A DNA stretch of 12,934 bases from JBBQQG01 sp038216175 (GCA_038216175.1 JBBQQG010000027.1:1-12934), one strand, 5' to 3'. Counted from the first letter of the stretch, positions 1-6,712 are shown. The notes: generated from the letters alone by a model not told the origin. Program-made: numbers and translations.

Positions 1-178
1 GTTTAATAAGTCCAGAATAAATGTGTTGGCAAAATCATCAAGTGCAACATCAGAATCTTTTCAACCATCAAAAATAGATAACCAAGAAACCAAAGTTAAA
101 TAAACATTTTAATTTTTGTGCCACAACCCGACATTTTATACGATAAAGTTAAAAACTTAGTCCATTTGGGTTATTAAT

Positions 179-499
179 TTAAATATTAGATTTGTTTTCC
201 ACAAACTCGCGTAAGGCATGTAGTCTTTGATCCCACTTATGTTCCAAATCGGTGATAAATGATTTGGCAGTATCGAGTGACGAAGTATCAAGTATTACTT
301 CAGTTACTCTTCCCCTAGGTAGCAAAGAAATCAGTTCGGCTTCAACTAAAACTTGAAGATGTTTACGTGCACCCTGACGAGTAACACTGAGACCTTCCGA
401 TAAACTGCCTACGGTATTAAAAGTACTTTTAGTTATACGTTGCAATATCTCAAGACGAATTGGATCGCCTAATGCTTTAAAAGTCTTTGACGCGACCAT
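179..499 (-). CDS. ArsR-family winged-helix transcriptional repressor
   Basis: Encodes 106 residues, the usual size of a stand-alone ArsR/SmtB repressor. The N-terminus (residues 5-18) carries the typical FKALGDPIRLEIL helix. A helix-turn-helix follows at about residues 31-53, with recognition helix VTRQGARKHLQVL, then a wing around LLPRGRVTEVIL. No cysteine or histidine cluster is present, so it does not look like a metal sensor. It resembles the autoregulatory ArsR proteins paired with SRPBCC proteins. The ATG shares one base with the TAA of the upstream SRPBCC gene (TAATG), so the two are translationally coupled and co-transcribed. The likely binding site is the palindrome at 1005-1024 upstream of the operon. 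The family call is firm; the inducing signal is unknown. Confidence 0.93.
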   Translation of the reverse strand: MVASKTFKALGDPIRLEILQRITKSTFNTVGSLSEGLSVTRQGARKHLQVLVEAELISLLPRGRVTEVILDTSSLDTAKSFITDLEHKWDQRLHALREFVENKSNI

Positions 500-936
500 T
501 ATCTTTCCTTAAAATACTTGTCTAGTCGTTCAAGCATAAATTCCCAACCACCTGAATTTTGCTTAAAGCTTGCTTCAGCCACTTCAACCGGTAGGCTAGC
601 AAAGCCGCTTTCGGTCATAGTTAAATTGCATACGCCGTCTGATTCTTCGATTCGAAATTCGACTAGCGTGTTCGGAACTGATAATACATCGCCTTCGAAG
701 TTACTGCTTCCAGGTATCCAACGGTAGGCGAAGTAATCGCTTGGTTGTGTAGCTTCGACATAAATTTGATTCTTTCCATTCTCACCAAAGTTAAAGATCG
801 GACTGTCTCCTTTATTCAGTGATCCTTCGATTGAATCAGGAAACCACGCGACAATCTGTTTGGGATCGGCTATAGCCTGATAAACTTGTTCTTTAGGGGC
901 TTTTATTGTAATTTTACGCTCAATTGAATCTTGCAT
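499..936 (-). CDS. SRPBCC / AHSA1-like domain protein
   Basis: Encodes 145 residues covering one complete SRPBCC (START-like, Aha1 C-terminal-like) domain. The opening strand ERKITIKAPKEQVYQAI, the following segment DPKQIVAWFPDSIEG and the closing helix GWEFMLERLDKYF are all typical. The fold forms a deep hydrophobic pocket that binds small lipophilic ligands; the ligand here cannot be read from sequence. The start is supported by an AAGGAG ribosome-binding site seven bases before the ATG. It is the first gene of a two-gene operon with the ArsR repressor, a pairing widespread in bacteria, where the pair is thought to act as a ligand-responsive unit. It is unlikely to be a co-chaperone as such. 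Confidence 0.92.
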   Translation of the reverse strand: MQDSIERKITIKAPKEQVYQAIADPKQIVAWFPDSIEGSLNKGDSPIFNFGENGKNQIYVEATQPSDYFAYRWIPGSSNFEGDVLSVPNTLVEFRIEESDGVCNLTMTESGFASLPVEVAEASFKQNSGGWEFMLERLDKYFKER

Positions 937-1004
937 TTGTTTGCTCCTTCATAGTTAGTGGTTAAGTTGATACCTTTAATAAGTAAAGCATCAAGAAAAA
1001 TTAA

Positions 1005-1024
1005 ATGCAACTATAAAGTTGCAT
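1005..1024. promoter_or_regulatory. Perfect inverted repeat, probable operator of the SRPBCC-arsR operon
   Basis: ATGCAAC and GTTGCAT are perfect 7-bp arms separated by six A/T bases. The site lies 69 bp upstream of the SRPBCC start codon. On the minus strand it precedes a weak promoter candidate (TTGATG, 16 bp, TATCAA). Size and symmetry fit a winged-helix dimer, so the coupled ArsR protein is the natural candidate to bind it. The assignment is inference. Confidence 0.5.
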
Positions 1025-1139
1025 TATGAATAATAAATAGCGGTCCTGCTTCAGCGTGTCCTAATAAACCGACCAAATAAAGCCTTATCTCGTTTAGTAT
1101 TGTTAAAGTGTATATCTATTTTGTATTTTTCTCTACAAA

Positions 1140-1167
1140 CTTATCTGATTGATAAGCTTATCTTTTT
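1140..1167. terminator. Weak AT-rich hairpin between aroC and the SRPBCC operon
   Basis: CTTATC, loop TGATT, GATAAG, then a second CTTATC and five T residues. The central GATAAG can pair with either flanking CTTATC. It lies just past the aroC stop and could end aroC transcription, but the T run is on the plus strand and the stem is AT-rich. The rest of 1025-1194 shows no gene. Confidence 0.25.
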
Positions 1168-1194
1168 ACTCTTTATTAGTTTATCAATTTAGCT

Positions 1195-2265
1195 TTATGA
1201 TTTATTCATCCGACTTCTGAGAGCGTGATCAGCCAGAATACAAGCAGCATAGCCTTCTACTATCGGTACAGCTCTTGGTAAGACGCATGGATCATGCCTA
1301 CCGGCGGCGGCAATGGTTGTTTCTACACCGAGACTATCTACTGTTCGCTGCTCTTTACCAATAGTAGCCGTAGGTTTGAATGCTACTCTAAATTTAATTG
1401 GCATACCGTTGCTAATGCCACCCTGTATCCCTCCAGAGTTGTTAGTCGAAGTAACTACTAGTTTATCATCAATAACAAATGGATCATTGTGTTCGCTACC
1501 AAAGAGACGAGTTCCGGCGAATCCAGAACCTATTTCAAAGCCTTTTACTGCCGGAATATCTAGCATTGCTTTAGCCAAGTCAGCTTCAAGCTTGTCGTAA
1601 ATCGGTTCACCGAGACCTGCTTGGACTTCGTTGATAACGCACTCGATTATGCCACCTACGGAATCTTTGTTTTCTTTTGCCAGCTTAATGATCGCCATCA
1701 TACGTTCAGAAGCGACTAAGTCAGGACAACGCACTAGACTTTGTTCTACGTCTTCTTCAGTTACATGATCGGTTATATTGGCTTCAACATCTTTAATTCT
1801 CGTAACATAAGCAGTTATGGCGGTACTAGGTATTATTCTTCGCGCGATTGCCCCGGCAGCAACTGTCCCGGCGGTAAGTCGTGCCGAACTTCGCCCACCA
1901 CCAAATGGATTATGTCTACCATATTTAACATCATAGGCATAACCAGCGTGGCTCGGCCTATATATGTCGGTAATTTGGTTGTAATCGTCTGAGCGATGGT
2001 CTTTGTTTAATATTCGCAGATGTATTGGCGTTCCATCTGATACACCTCGAAAAATACCAGACTGTATCTCAACTAAATCTGGTTCGTCTCTAGCAGTAGT
2101 AAATTCGGATTGTCCCGGTCGTCGTCTATTTAGTTCTTGCTGAATCAATTCTGTACTTACTTCTAATCCTGCTGGGCAGCCATCTATTACAACGCCAATC
2201 GCTGGACCGTGCGATTCGCCCCAGTTTGTAACTCTGAATGCTTCTCCTAATGTATTTCCTGCCAT
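1195..2265 (-). CDS. aroC: Chorismate synthase
   Basis: Encodes 356 residues, full length for the family. It catalyses the last shikimate-pathway step, 5-enolpyruvylshikimate-3-phosphate to chorismate, in the cytoplasm and with reduced FMN. The ATG at 2265 is chosen because MAGNTLGEAFRVTNWGESHG matches the family's N-terminus; an upstream TTG at 2307 would add 14 unrelated residues. Visible motifs are GESHG with the catalytic histidine (residue 19), NRRRPGQS, the FMN-binding GGGRSSAR segment, SGGIQGGISNG, and C-terminal GRHDPCVLPRAVP. The usual RETA after GGGRSSA is RLTA here, a Glu-to-Leu change in a conserved signature. No other aromatic-pathway gene is in the window, so it acts with enzymes encoded elsewhere. 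No strong Shine-Dalgarno sequence precedes the start. Confidence 0.96.
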   Translation of the reverse strand: MAGNTLGEAFRVTNWGESHGPAIGVVIDGCPAGLEVSTELIQQELNRRRPGQSEFTTARDEPDLVEIQSGIFRGVSDGTPIHLRILNKDHRSDDYNQITDIYRPSHAGYAYDVKYGRHNPFGGGRSSARLTAGTVAAGAIARRIIPSTAITAYVTRIKDVEANITDHVTEEDVEQSLVRCPDLVASERMMAIIKLAKENKDSVGGIIECVINEVQAGLGEPIYDKLEADLAKAMLDIPAVKGFEIGSGFAGTRLFGSEHNDPFVIDDKLVVTSTNNSGGIQGGISNGMPIKFRVAFKPTATIGKEQRTVDSLGVETTIAAAGRHDPCVLPRAVPIVEGYAACILADHALRSRMNKS

Positions 2266-2307
2266 TTTGCTAATACTGGTGTTTATTGTTAAAAAATGCA
2301 AGCACAA

Positions 2308-2501
2308 GAAATAAAGATAATAAGTAATATAACTGACCGAATATTATGTATTGGTCGTTTTTTTGATTATTTAATACTTTTTAGGAATTCTCATTGGCGC
2401 CAAATTTTAAATATATGGTTGAGTACGTGCATTCGGAATGGAACCCAATTTCTTTAGATTTACTTCGCTGGAATCGATTTTTGGCTTAAAGTCGTATTAT
2501 T
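2308..2501. other. Intergenic region with no supported gene
   Basis: AT-rich DNA upstream of aroC (minus strand). It must hold the aroC promoter, but no pair of boxes is convincing. A TGGCTTAAAG...TTTGGACC stretch near 2481-2506 loosely resembles the tRNA-like repeats but has the wrong internal spacing. Confidence 0.4.
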
Positions 2502-2529
2502 TGGACCGTTAGTTAAGACTCGAACCTAT
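2502..2529 (-). repeat. tRNA 3'-end-like element (copy 1)
   Basis: Read on the minus strand: AGG, T-loop TTCGAGT, five bases CTTAA, seven bases CTAACGG, discriminator T and CCA. This is the exact 7+5+7+1+3 spacing of a tRNA 3' end. It overlaps the last bases of the 185-residue gene. Its acceptor sequence differs from the other copies, so it derives from another tRNA or is more decayed. Confidence 0.5.
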
Positions 2530-3083
2530 ATTTTTGACTTTACAGCCTCTTCATCAAAAACATCGACATCAATACCTAAGCTACGGACTAGCTCTCGTGC
2601 TTTATCTTCACCACCTACATAATCCCAGATTTTCTTTACATTTCGTTCGAATCTAGCATGCTCTAAGTTTGGCAGCGTATTTAAAAGCATTTGAACCTCC
2701 TCTCGCGAAGGTGCGCTGAAACCTACGGACATAAAACGTAGCATTGCGTAAAAGTTTGAAGACATTTCACTATAACCGTTAATGTTTAATCGCAATTTTT
2801 TATTTTTGATGTCTTGAATTGCATCCGGCAGGACTTCAATAAGAGCATCCTCCCACGGCTTAGTAAGAACATCTTGCCCTTTTATAGCACAGCCATTTAT
2901 TGTAAAGGCTACGAATTTTTCAATATTGTAAGCTATATCCGTACCATCCATCGTGTGCATATCAAAAACAATGTAGTCATCGTAGTCCCAATTAGGCTTA
3001 CCAGAGACCAAAACCTTGTTGTATACCGTTTGTACGTTTTGATGACTAGGGTATGGCTGCTCCTGGAAGCCTAGACTTTCCAA
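2526..3083 (-). CDS. Hypothetical protein, start uncertain
   Basis: Encodes about 185 residues of a soluble, mixed alpha/beta-looking acidic protein with no signal peptide, membrane segment or motif I recognise. The reading frame opens at 3116 after an in-frame TAA and contains no ATG near its start; the first usable codon is TTG at 3083. The preceding codons (FYTEQYEKYLESLG) read like genuine protein, so the gene may be truncated at its 5' end. The break coincides with the direct repeat at 3098-3133. The 3' end runs into a tRNA-like element. It could be a decaying gene or use a rare start codon. No function is proposed. Confidence 0.6.
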   Translation of the reverse strand: MESLGFQEQPYPSHQNVQTVYNKVLVSGKPNWDYDDYIVFDMHTMDGTDIAYNIEKFVAFTINGCAIKGQDVLTKPWEDALIEVLPDAIQDIKNKKLRLNINGYSEMSSNFYAMLRFMSVGFSAPSREEVQMLLNTLPNLEHARFERNVKKIWDYVGGEDKARELVRSLGIDVDVFDEEAVKSKI

Positions 3084-3097
3084 ATACTTCTCGTATT

Positions 3098-3133
3098 GCT
3101 CAGTGTAGAACCTTAATTATTAACTTTACCCCA
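3098..3133. repeat. Direct repeat, left copy, flanking the SHOCT-permease segment
   Basis: A 36-bp sequence beginning GCTCAGTGTAGAAC that recurs at 4716-4751 with 31 of 36 bases identical and no gap. GCTCAGTG-TAGAAC resembles a tRNA D-arm (compare GCTCAGTTGGTAGAGC), suggesting a tRNA 5'-half remnant on the plus strand; that reading is tentative. It overlaps the open 5' end of the 185-residue frame. Confidence 0.7.
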
Positions 3134-3169
3134 GCACAACTCACTATTTAATTCTTGGTAAGTACAGAT

Positions 3170-3406
3170 TTACTTCAAGTCTTTTTTTAACTGTTCGAAC
3201 TCATCTTTTTTGATCTCACCTTTAGCATAGCGTTCTTTGGCAATATCAAGAGGGTCGACTTTGTGGTTTGTTCCTATTTCATGGTGTTTCAGTAGACGTA
3301 GAACCACTACGACTACAATTATCAAAAAAACTACCCAGAATAACATCATAAAAATACCCCAGCCGTCATTGTAACCGTTCATCATTGGATAGTGATTATA
3401 GTCCAT
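3170..3406 (-). CDS. Small membrane protein with C-terminal SHOCT domain
   Basis: Encodes 78 residues. An N-terminal Tyr/Met/Asn-rich stretch is followed by one membrane helix (about residues 17-41, rich in Val and Ile). Residues 51-78 form a SHOCT domain (DPLDIAKERYAKGEIKKDEFEQLKKDL). Such small membrane-SHOCT proteins are often encoded beside heavy-metal export genes, and here the gene follows a COG0701-type permease by 51 bases in the same direction. GAGG lies eight bases before the ATG. SHOCT domains are thought to mediate oligomerisation or membrane tethering; the partner is probably the permease, which is inference from position. Confidence 0.88.
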   Translation of the reverse strand: MDYNHYPMMNGYNDGWGIFMMLFWVVFLIIVVVVVLRLLKHHEIGTNHKVDPLDIAKERYAKGEIKKDEFEQLKKDLK

Positions 3407-3457
3407 AGCTCAAACCTCTTTTCTACTTATCATTATACTCTCACCTTATAATGATTG

Positions 3458-4621
3458 TCAGTGACTATGCACACTCTTGGGAGCTTGCTTTTTATTCATC
3501 ATCTTCAACATCATAGGCCCACCAGTCTGTAAAAACCTCCAAACAAGTGCCGCAGCTACTAATAGAAAAATAATATTAAGTACGGACGTATAATTAATAG
3601 TTACATGGGCATCTAGAACCTTAGCGTTTCTAACGGTTGGCGTTAAATGAAGAATGGCAAATATAGCTTCAACTAAGTAGCCAGCTGCAACCATAGCAAC
3701 GTAAAATGTTCCAAACAAAAATGCAGCCATCTTCATGCCATAGTATTTCTTATAAATCTTGAGTATCGGGAAAACTATTAAATCAGCAAATATAAAAGCT
3801 ATCACACCTCCAAACGATATACCACCGTTCCATAGCACTGCTGCTAGAGGAACGTTGCCTACACTACACACAAATGATACCACTGCAATAAGCGGTCCAA
3901 CTATTGGTCCCCAAATTAACGCTGCGGTGTGATTACTAGTAAAGAATAGTTTATCCCACCAAGTTTGAGGAACCCACGCAGCCAGTGCACCAGCTATAAG
4001 TAACCCAATAACTATGTCCGTCCAGATAGATGCCCAGTCCATTACGAAGAAATGACTCGTTGCAGTTTTACCCTCCGATGAGCGTAGTTTCTCCATAATT
4101 GTGCCATTACCTTTTACAGACATGTCATCCATAGCTGCATGACCTTCCATGCGACCCAACGCACCTTTCTCGGCTTGTTTACGAGCAGCATTAACAAGCT
4201 TGGGTGTTAAGAATAGACGAAAGAGTATAGCAAGTACCAGTATCATTAAAGGTCCGCCAACAAATTCTGCTACCGTGAACTGCCAACCTAGTAAAACGGC
4301 CATAATAATACCTAGCTCAACAACTAGATTAGTTGACGCTATTTCAAATGCCATAGCAGATGTAAAGTTACCACCTTTACGAAAGATAGAACGAGCTAAT
4401 GCCACGGCTGCATACGAACAGGAAGATGAAGCAGCTCCAAGCCCACTGGCCATTGCAAGTGTTTTTGGTTTGTCATCTGGCAATAACTTCCTCATCTGTT
4501 TTTTGCTAACTACAGCCTGAATAGTACCAGATAAAGCGAAGCCAAGAATTAATGGCCAAAGTATTTCCCAACCCATTGCAAAAGAGCTGGATAGCGCATG
4601 GGCTAAAGCGTGGATGATCAT
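3458..4621 (-). CDS. Predicted permease, UPF0718/COG0701 (ArsP-like) family
   Basis: Encodes 387 residues with about nine hydrophobic segments in two halves, joined by a charged, probably cytosolic linker near residues 145-195. Each half has the family's small-residue and cysteine motif: SGLGAASSSCSYAAVALA with Cys68, and VCSVGNVPLAAVLWNGGISF in the second half. The family includes ArsP, which exports trivalent organoarsenicals; many members have unknown substrates, so metal or metalloid export is only a suggestion. The histidine-containing tail ends KSVHSH. A TACTAT box ends six bases before the ATG, so the mRNA may be leaderless, although no -35 box is clear. It forms an operon with the SHOCT gene, and both lie between 36-bp direct repeats. 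Confidence 0.9.
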   Translation of the reverse strand: MIIHALAHALSSSFAMGWEILWPLILGFALSGTIQAVVSKKQMRKLLPDDKPKTLAMASGLGAASSSCSYAAVALARSIFRKGGNFTSAMAFEIASTNLVVELGIIMAVLLGWQFTVAEFVGGPLMILVLAILFRLFLTPKLVNAARKQAEKGALGRMEGHAAMDDMSVKGNGTIMEKLRSSEGKTATSHFFVMDWASIWTDIVIGLLIAGALAAWVPQTWWDKLFFTSNHTAALIWGPIVGPLIAVVSFVCSVGNVPLAAVLWNGGISFGGVIAFIFADLIVFPILKIYKKYYGMKMAAFLFGTFYVAMVAAGYLVEAIFAILHLTPTVRNAKVLDAHVTINYTSVLNIIFLLVAAALVWRFLQTGGPMMLKMMNKKQAPKSVHSH

Positions 4622-4715
4622 GACCTAATAGTAACCTAAGTCGTGACCATAGGTTCTAACATCCATCTAGGCTTATTGGCGAAAACAGACAGAGAAGCGT
4701 ACTTTGCGCGTGGTG

Positions 4716-4751
4716 GCTCAGTGTAGAACTTTAATCATTAACTTCAGTCCA
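4716..4751. repeat. Direct repeat, right copy, flanking the SHOCT-permease segment
   Basis: Second copy of the 36-bp repeat at 3098-3133 (31 of 36 identical), 1618 bp away in the same orientation. Here the upstream bases read GCGCGTGGTG before GCTCAGTG, lengthening the resemblance to a tRNA 5' half. It lies upstream of both the permease and the VanZ-like gene. Confidence 0.7.
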
Positions 4752-4860
4752 ATATCGTAATAGACTTTTTATTTCAGCAGCTTTCAAGGAAGCTATTGTG
4801 TTATATAGTTAGAGAAAGCATGAAACTAAATCATTAACGAAGGCCGTTATTATCGTCTAC

Positions 4861-5343
4861 TTGCTAGTACTGCTGTGGCTGGTCTTGTTTAAGCTCTCTT
4901 CTGACCCATTTTCCGTTTTATCAAACTATCAAACTAGAAGCCTTAATTTAATTCCATTTGCAGATATTTCCCGCGCACACTTGAATGAAACTTTATATAA
5001 CATCATTGCTTTTATTCCGTTTGGCTTATTTATGGATGTTAGCTTTAAGCGTACAGACTTTTGGCGGAAGCTCGCATATATTGGTGCGTTTAGTATCGCT
5101 ATCGAAATCACCCAATTTATATTTGCAATCGGCAGAACTGATATTAATGATGTCATCACCAATACACTGGGCGGTTTAATTGGGCTACTCTTGTATCGTT
5201 TAAGTGATAAGTATGTTGATAATGAAAAACTAGACAAGACAATTATAGTAACTGGCGCAATTTTACTGATTATATTGCTACTCCTTCGCACTCTCGTCTT
5301 CAGAGTAAGCTATCACTCAGGTTCTAGCGTCCATCATGGCTGA
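4861..5343 (+). CDS. VanZ-like family membrane protein, apparent 5' frameshift
   Basis: The open frame gives 160 residues from a TTG at 4861. It has the VanZ-like core: an N-terminal membrane helix, NLIPFADI, YNIIAFIPFGLFMD, then EITQFIFAIGRTDINDVITNTLGGLIG and a final membrane helix. The upstream codons in this frame (KSLTKAVIIVYLLV) complete the expected first helix but lack ATG. An ATG at 4820 with a GAGAAAG upstream is out of frame by one base. Restoring one A in the AAA run after it would read MKTKSLTKA and join the frame. The gene is therefore either frameshifted, mis-sequenced, or started at a non-AUG codon. VanZ proteins confer low-level teicoplanin resistance in some hosts, but most members have unknown roles. 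It is divergent from the permease. Confidence 0.82.
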   Translation: MLVLLWLVLFKLSSDPFSVLSNYQTRSLNLIPFADISRAHLNETLYNIIAFIPFGLFMDVSFKRTDFWRKLAYIGAFSIAIEITQFIFAIGRTDINDVITNTLGGLIGLLLYRLSDKYVDNEKLDKTIIVTGAILLIILLLLRTLVFRVSYHSGSSVHHG

Positions 5344-5413
5344 TTCACGACAACAGATCAGAGAAATGCTGGCTGAGGATGTCGGTCTAGAACCTAATAA
5401 TTCTACAAAATAA
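5336..5413 (+). CDS. Possible small ORF coupled to the VanZ-like gene
   Basis: A 25-codon frame (MADSRQQIREMLAEDVGLEP, then five more residues) whose ATG lies five bases before the VanZ stop, overlapping it in the ATGGCTGA style common for coupled genes. The product would be a short charged helix. It ends 11 bases before the promoter of the small RNA. It is not recognised and could equally be the tail of an older gene or chance. Confidence 0.3.
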   Translation: MADSRQQIREMLAEDVGLEPNNSTK

Positions 5414-5423
5414 TACGCTCATA

Positions 5424-5452
5424 TTGACAAGTCCTGTGACAACTGGTACAAT
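5424..5452 (+). promoter_or_regulatory. Near-consensus sigma-70-type promoter for a small RNA
   Basis: TTGACA at 5424-5429, a 17-bp spacer, and TACAAT at 5447-5452. Six of six and five of six consensus bases at ideal spacing put the transcription start near 5459. The only thing directly downstream on this strand is a short structured segment and a terminator. Confidence 0.8.
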
Positions 5453-5458
5453 TTAGAT

Positions 5459-5514
5459 ATCACCATGACCGGATAGGCCTAAGGTTTCGACCGACCGCCG
5501 ATGCCGGTCTTTTT
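5459..5514 (+). ncRNA. Short structured RNA of about 55 nt ending in an intrinsic terminator
   Basis: Starts just after the promoter at 5424-5452 and ends in five T residues at 5510-5514. GACCGG (5467-5472) can pair with CCGGTC (5504-5509) immediately before the T run. Inside are GGT-TTCG-ACC (5483-5492), a UUCG-loop hairpin, and GGC/GCC at 5476-5478 and 5497-5499. It holds no ORF beyond three codons and precedes no plus-strand gene, so it is not an obvious riboswitch leader. Its end overlaps the stop codon of the convergent NYN gene, so it could also serve as terminator for the VanZ gene. I do not recognise it as a known RNA family. Confidence 0.6.
5504..5514 (+). terminator. Intrinsic terminator arm and T run
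   Basis: CCGGTC, the 3' arm of a stem with GACCGG at 5467-5472, followed by five T residues. A shorter alternative stem GACCG/CGGTC uses 5493-5497-region bases. It ends the small RNA and possibly VanZ read-through. Confidence 0.6.
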
Positions 5515-6001
5515 ATTTCAATGAATTCTTTAGTCTATGTATTTCTACTATGTATTTGGCGTACGGCCTGAGAAGCTTAGAGTATTTCTTATTTGGTGTG
5601 AATATGTGAAGAAGTTTGCCTTTTTCGTCTAGGAATTCAACTAAACAAACAAAGTCTCCATCTCCACTGACGATAATTGCCTTTTCGTAGTTGGAGTACT
5701 CAATAGCCGCTGCGTGAAGAACTAACTCAGCGTCTACGTTTCCCTTAACAGTCTCTCTTCCATTCTCAAAGTACCAAACAGTGGGCTTAAAGATCAATAT
5801 AAAGCCCGCTTCTTGAAGCTGTGTGTATAGCTTTTGGTTATTGGCGACCATACCAATGAACATAAACGCCTTTTCAACACCGTACTTGTTCTTAAGGTAG
5901 AGGCGCAACTTCTTATAATTAATATGCCAACCGGTGGAGCGTACTCCCAGGTTTAGGTTTTGGCTATCTATAAATGCGTAGACTTTAGGTTGCTTGGTCA
6001 T
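5513..6001 (-). CDS. NYN-domain (LabA/DUF88, PIN-like) putative ribonuclease
   Basis: Encodes 162 residues spanning one complete NYN domain. The acidic site residues of this PIN-like fold are visible: FIDSQNL near the N-terminus (Asp12, Asn15), KGNVDAELVLHAA in the middle, and IIVSGDGDFVCLVEFL near residue 115. The pattern fits a metal-dependent nuclease acting on RNA; the target is unknown. It is the second gene of an operon, starting nine bases after the stop of the 192-residue partner, with GGAG inside the partner's end. The TAA stop overlaps the T run of the convergent small-RNA terminator. No antitoxin-like gene precedes it unless the partner plays that role. Confidence 0.9.
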   Translation of the reverse strand: MTKQPKVYAFIDSQNLNLGVRSTGWHINYKKLRLYLKNKYGVEKAFMFIGMVANNQKLYTQLQEAGFILIFKPTVWYFENGRETVKGNVDAELVLHAAAIEYSNYEKAIIVSGDGDFVCLVEFLDEKGKLLHIFTPNKKYSKLLRPYAKYIVEIHRLKNSLK

Positions 6002-6009
6002 GATGTCTT

Positions 6010-6588
6010 CTACTCCGTTTTACTAAGGGCTGCAATGCCCTTAAGTACAGTCCCTATCTTTTCTGCTTCAGCTTCACTCAAATCCATGGGGTAGTAAATG
6101 ACAACATTCCTGTTATCAGCTAACGGTAGCCGGATATCTTGGAGTCCGGGTACTTCGGGCTTTATGCCATTTAACTCTGTTGGATCGGCATTAGGAGTAT
6201 CAGAAACCTCCTTGTGAACAGTCGTAACCGGCTTTGCATTGATTGTGGCTTTTGTGTCGCGTTTCCGCTGCTTTGTTAGAGGATTCCATGAAGCCAAGCT
6301 TTTTGCATCCGCCCCATACCTAGTAAAATCAGCTACACTTCTATTAATTCGAGACTTATACGTTTGCAAACTGTCCACGCTATATTTATTTGCAAACATT
6401 GTGTGAATTCGCTCGCCTATTTCATCTAGTTTATCTGCAGGAAATGAATCTTGAGCCAACTCATCTTCCGTCATCACCCCGCTGAATAATTTTAACGCAC
6501 CAGAAAGAGCACTAGCTGTATTGGGTTTATATTTATAGTTACGCTCAGCTCGTTTGATGAAATCTTGAATTTTGCCTACATTATTCAT
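6010..6588 (-). CDS. Hypothetical protein, probable helical N-terminus and conserved C-terminal module
   Basis: Encodes 192 residues. Residues 1-100 look helical and end in YSVDSLQTYKSRINRSVADF, a segment I associate with uncharacterised proteins that resemble recombinase SAM-like N-domains. A polar linker at about 103-147 is followed by a compact C-terminal part (DIRLPLADNRNVVIYYPMDL, then SEAEAEKIGTVLKGIAAL). AAGG lies upstream of the ATG. It is the first gene of an operon with the NYN nuclease and has a strong promoter. It may bind DNA and regulate the operon or act as partner of the NYN protein; neither is shown by the sequence. Confidence 0.8.
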   Translation of the reverse strand: MNNVGKIQDFIKRAERNYKYKPNTASALSGALKLFSGVMTEDELAQDSFPADKLDEIGERIHTMFANKYSVDSLQTYKSRINRSVADFTRYGADAKSLASWNPLTKQRKRDTKATINAKPVTTVHKEVSDTPNADPTELNGIKPEVPGLQDIRLPLADNRNVVIYYPMDLSEAEAEKIGTVLKGIAALSKTE

Positions 6589-6608
6589 GATAAAACCCTT
6601 ATATATCG

Positions 6609-6637
6609 ATTGTATCTGTCTAATCAGACGATGTCAG
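6609..6637 (-). promoter_or_regulatory. Promoter of the 192-residue / NYN operon with inverted repeat in the spacer
   Basis: On the minus strand CTGACA (6637-6632), a 17-bp spacer and TACAAT (6614-6609). The spacer holds GTCT-GATT-AGAC, a small inverted repeat placed where a bound repressor would block polymerase. Transcription should start near 6602, giving a leader of about 13 bases. Confidence 0.75.
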
Positions 6638-6673
6638 TAACATATAATAAATTCTGATGAAGTATAATGAACA

Positions 6674-6712
6674 ACAAAAAAACCGTCACCTCTTATTCTG
6701 AGAGATGACGGT
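6674..6712 (-). terminator. Strong intrinsic terminator of the PIN-Phd operon
   Basis: A 12-bp stem with one G-U pair (6701-6712 with 6682-6693), a 7-base loop, and eight T residues on the minus strand (6681-6674). It lies 22 bases past the tRNA-like element that follows the toxin stop, so the toxin mRNA should end with the tRNA-like segment inside it. Confidence 0.9.

Noticed and set aside
1..60. Open minus-strand frame running off the left edge (reads DSDVALDDFANTFILDLLN)
   Set aside because: Only 20 codons, preceded by an in-frame TGA and with no start codon; could be a decayed gene end but cannot be supported.
1313..1992. Plus-strand frames of 83-95 codons opposite aroC
   Set aside because: Shadow frames of the well-supported chorismate synthase on the other strand.
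4149..4520. Plus-strand 123-codon frame opposite the permease
   Set aside because: Antisense shadow of the permease; Ser/Ala/Pro-rich composition is an artefact of the complementary codons.
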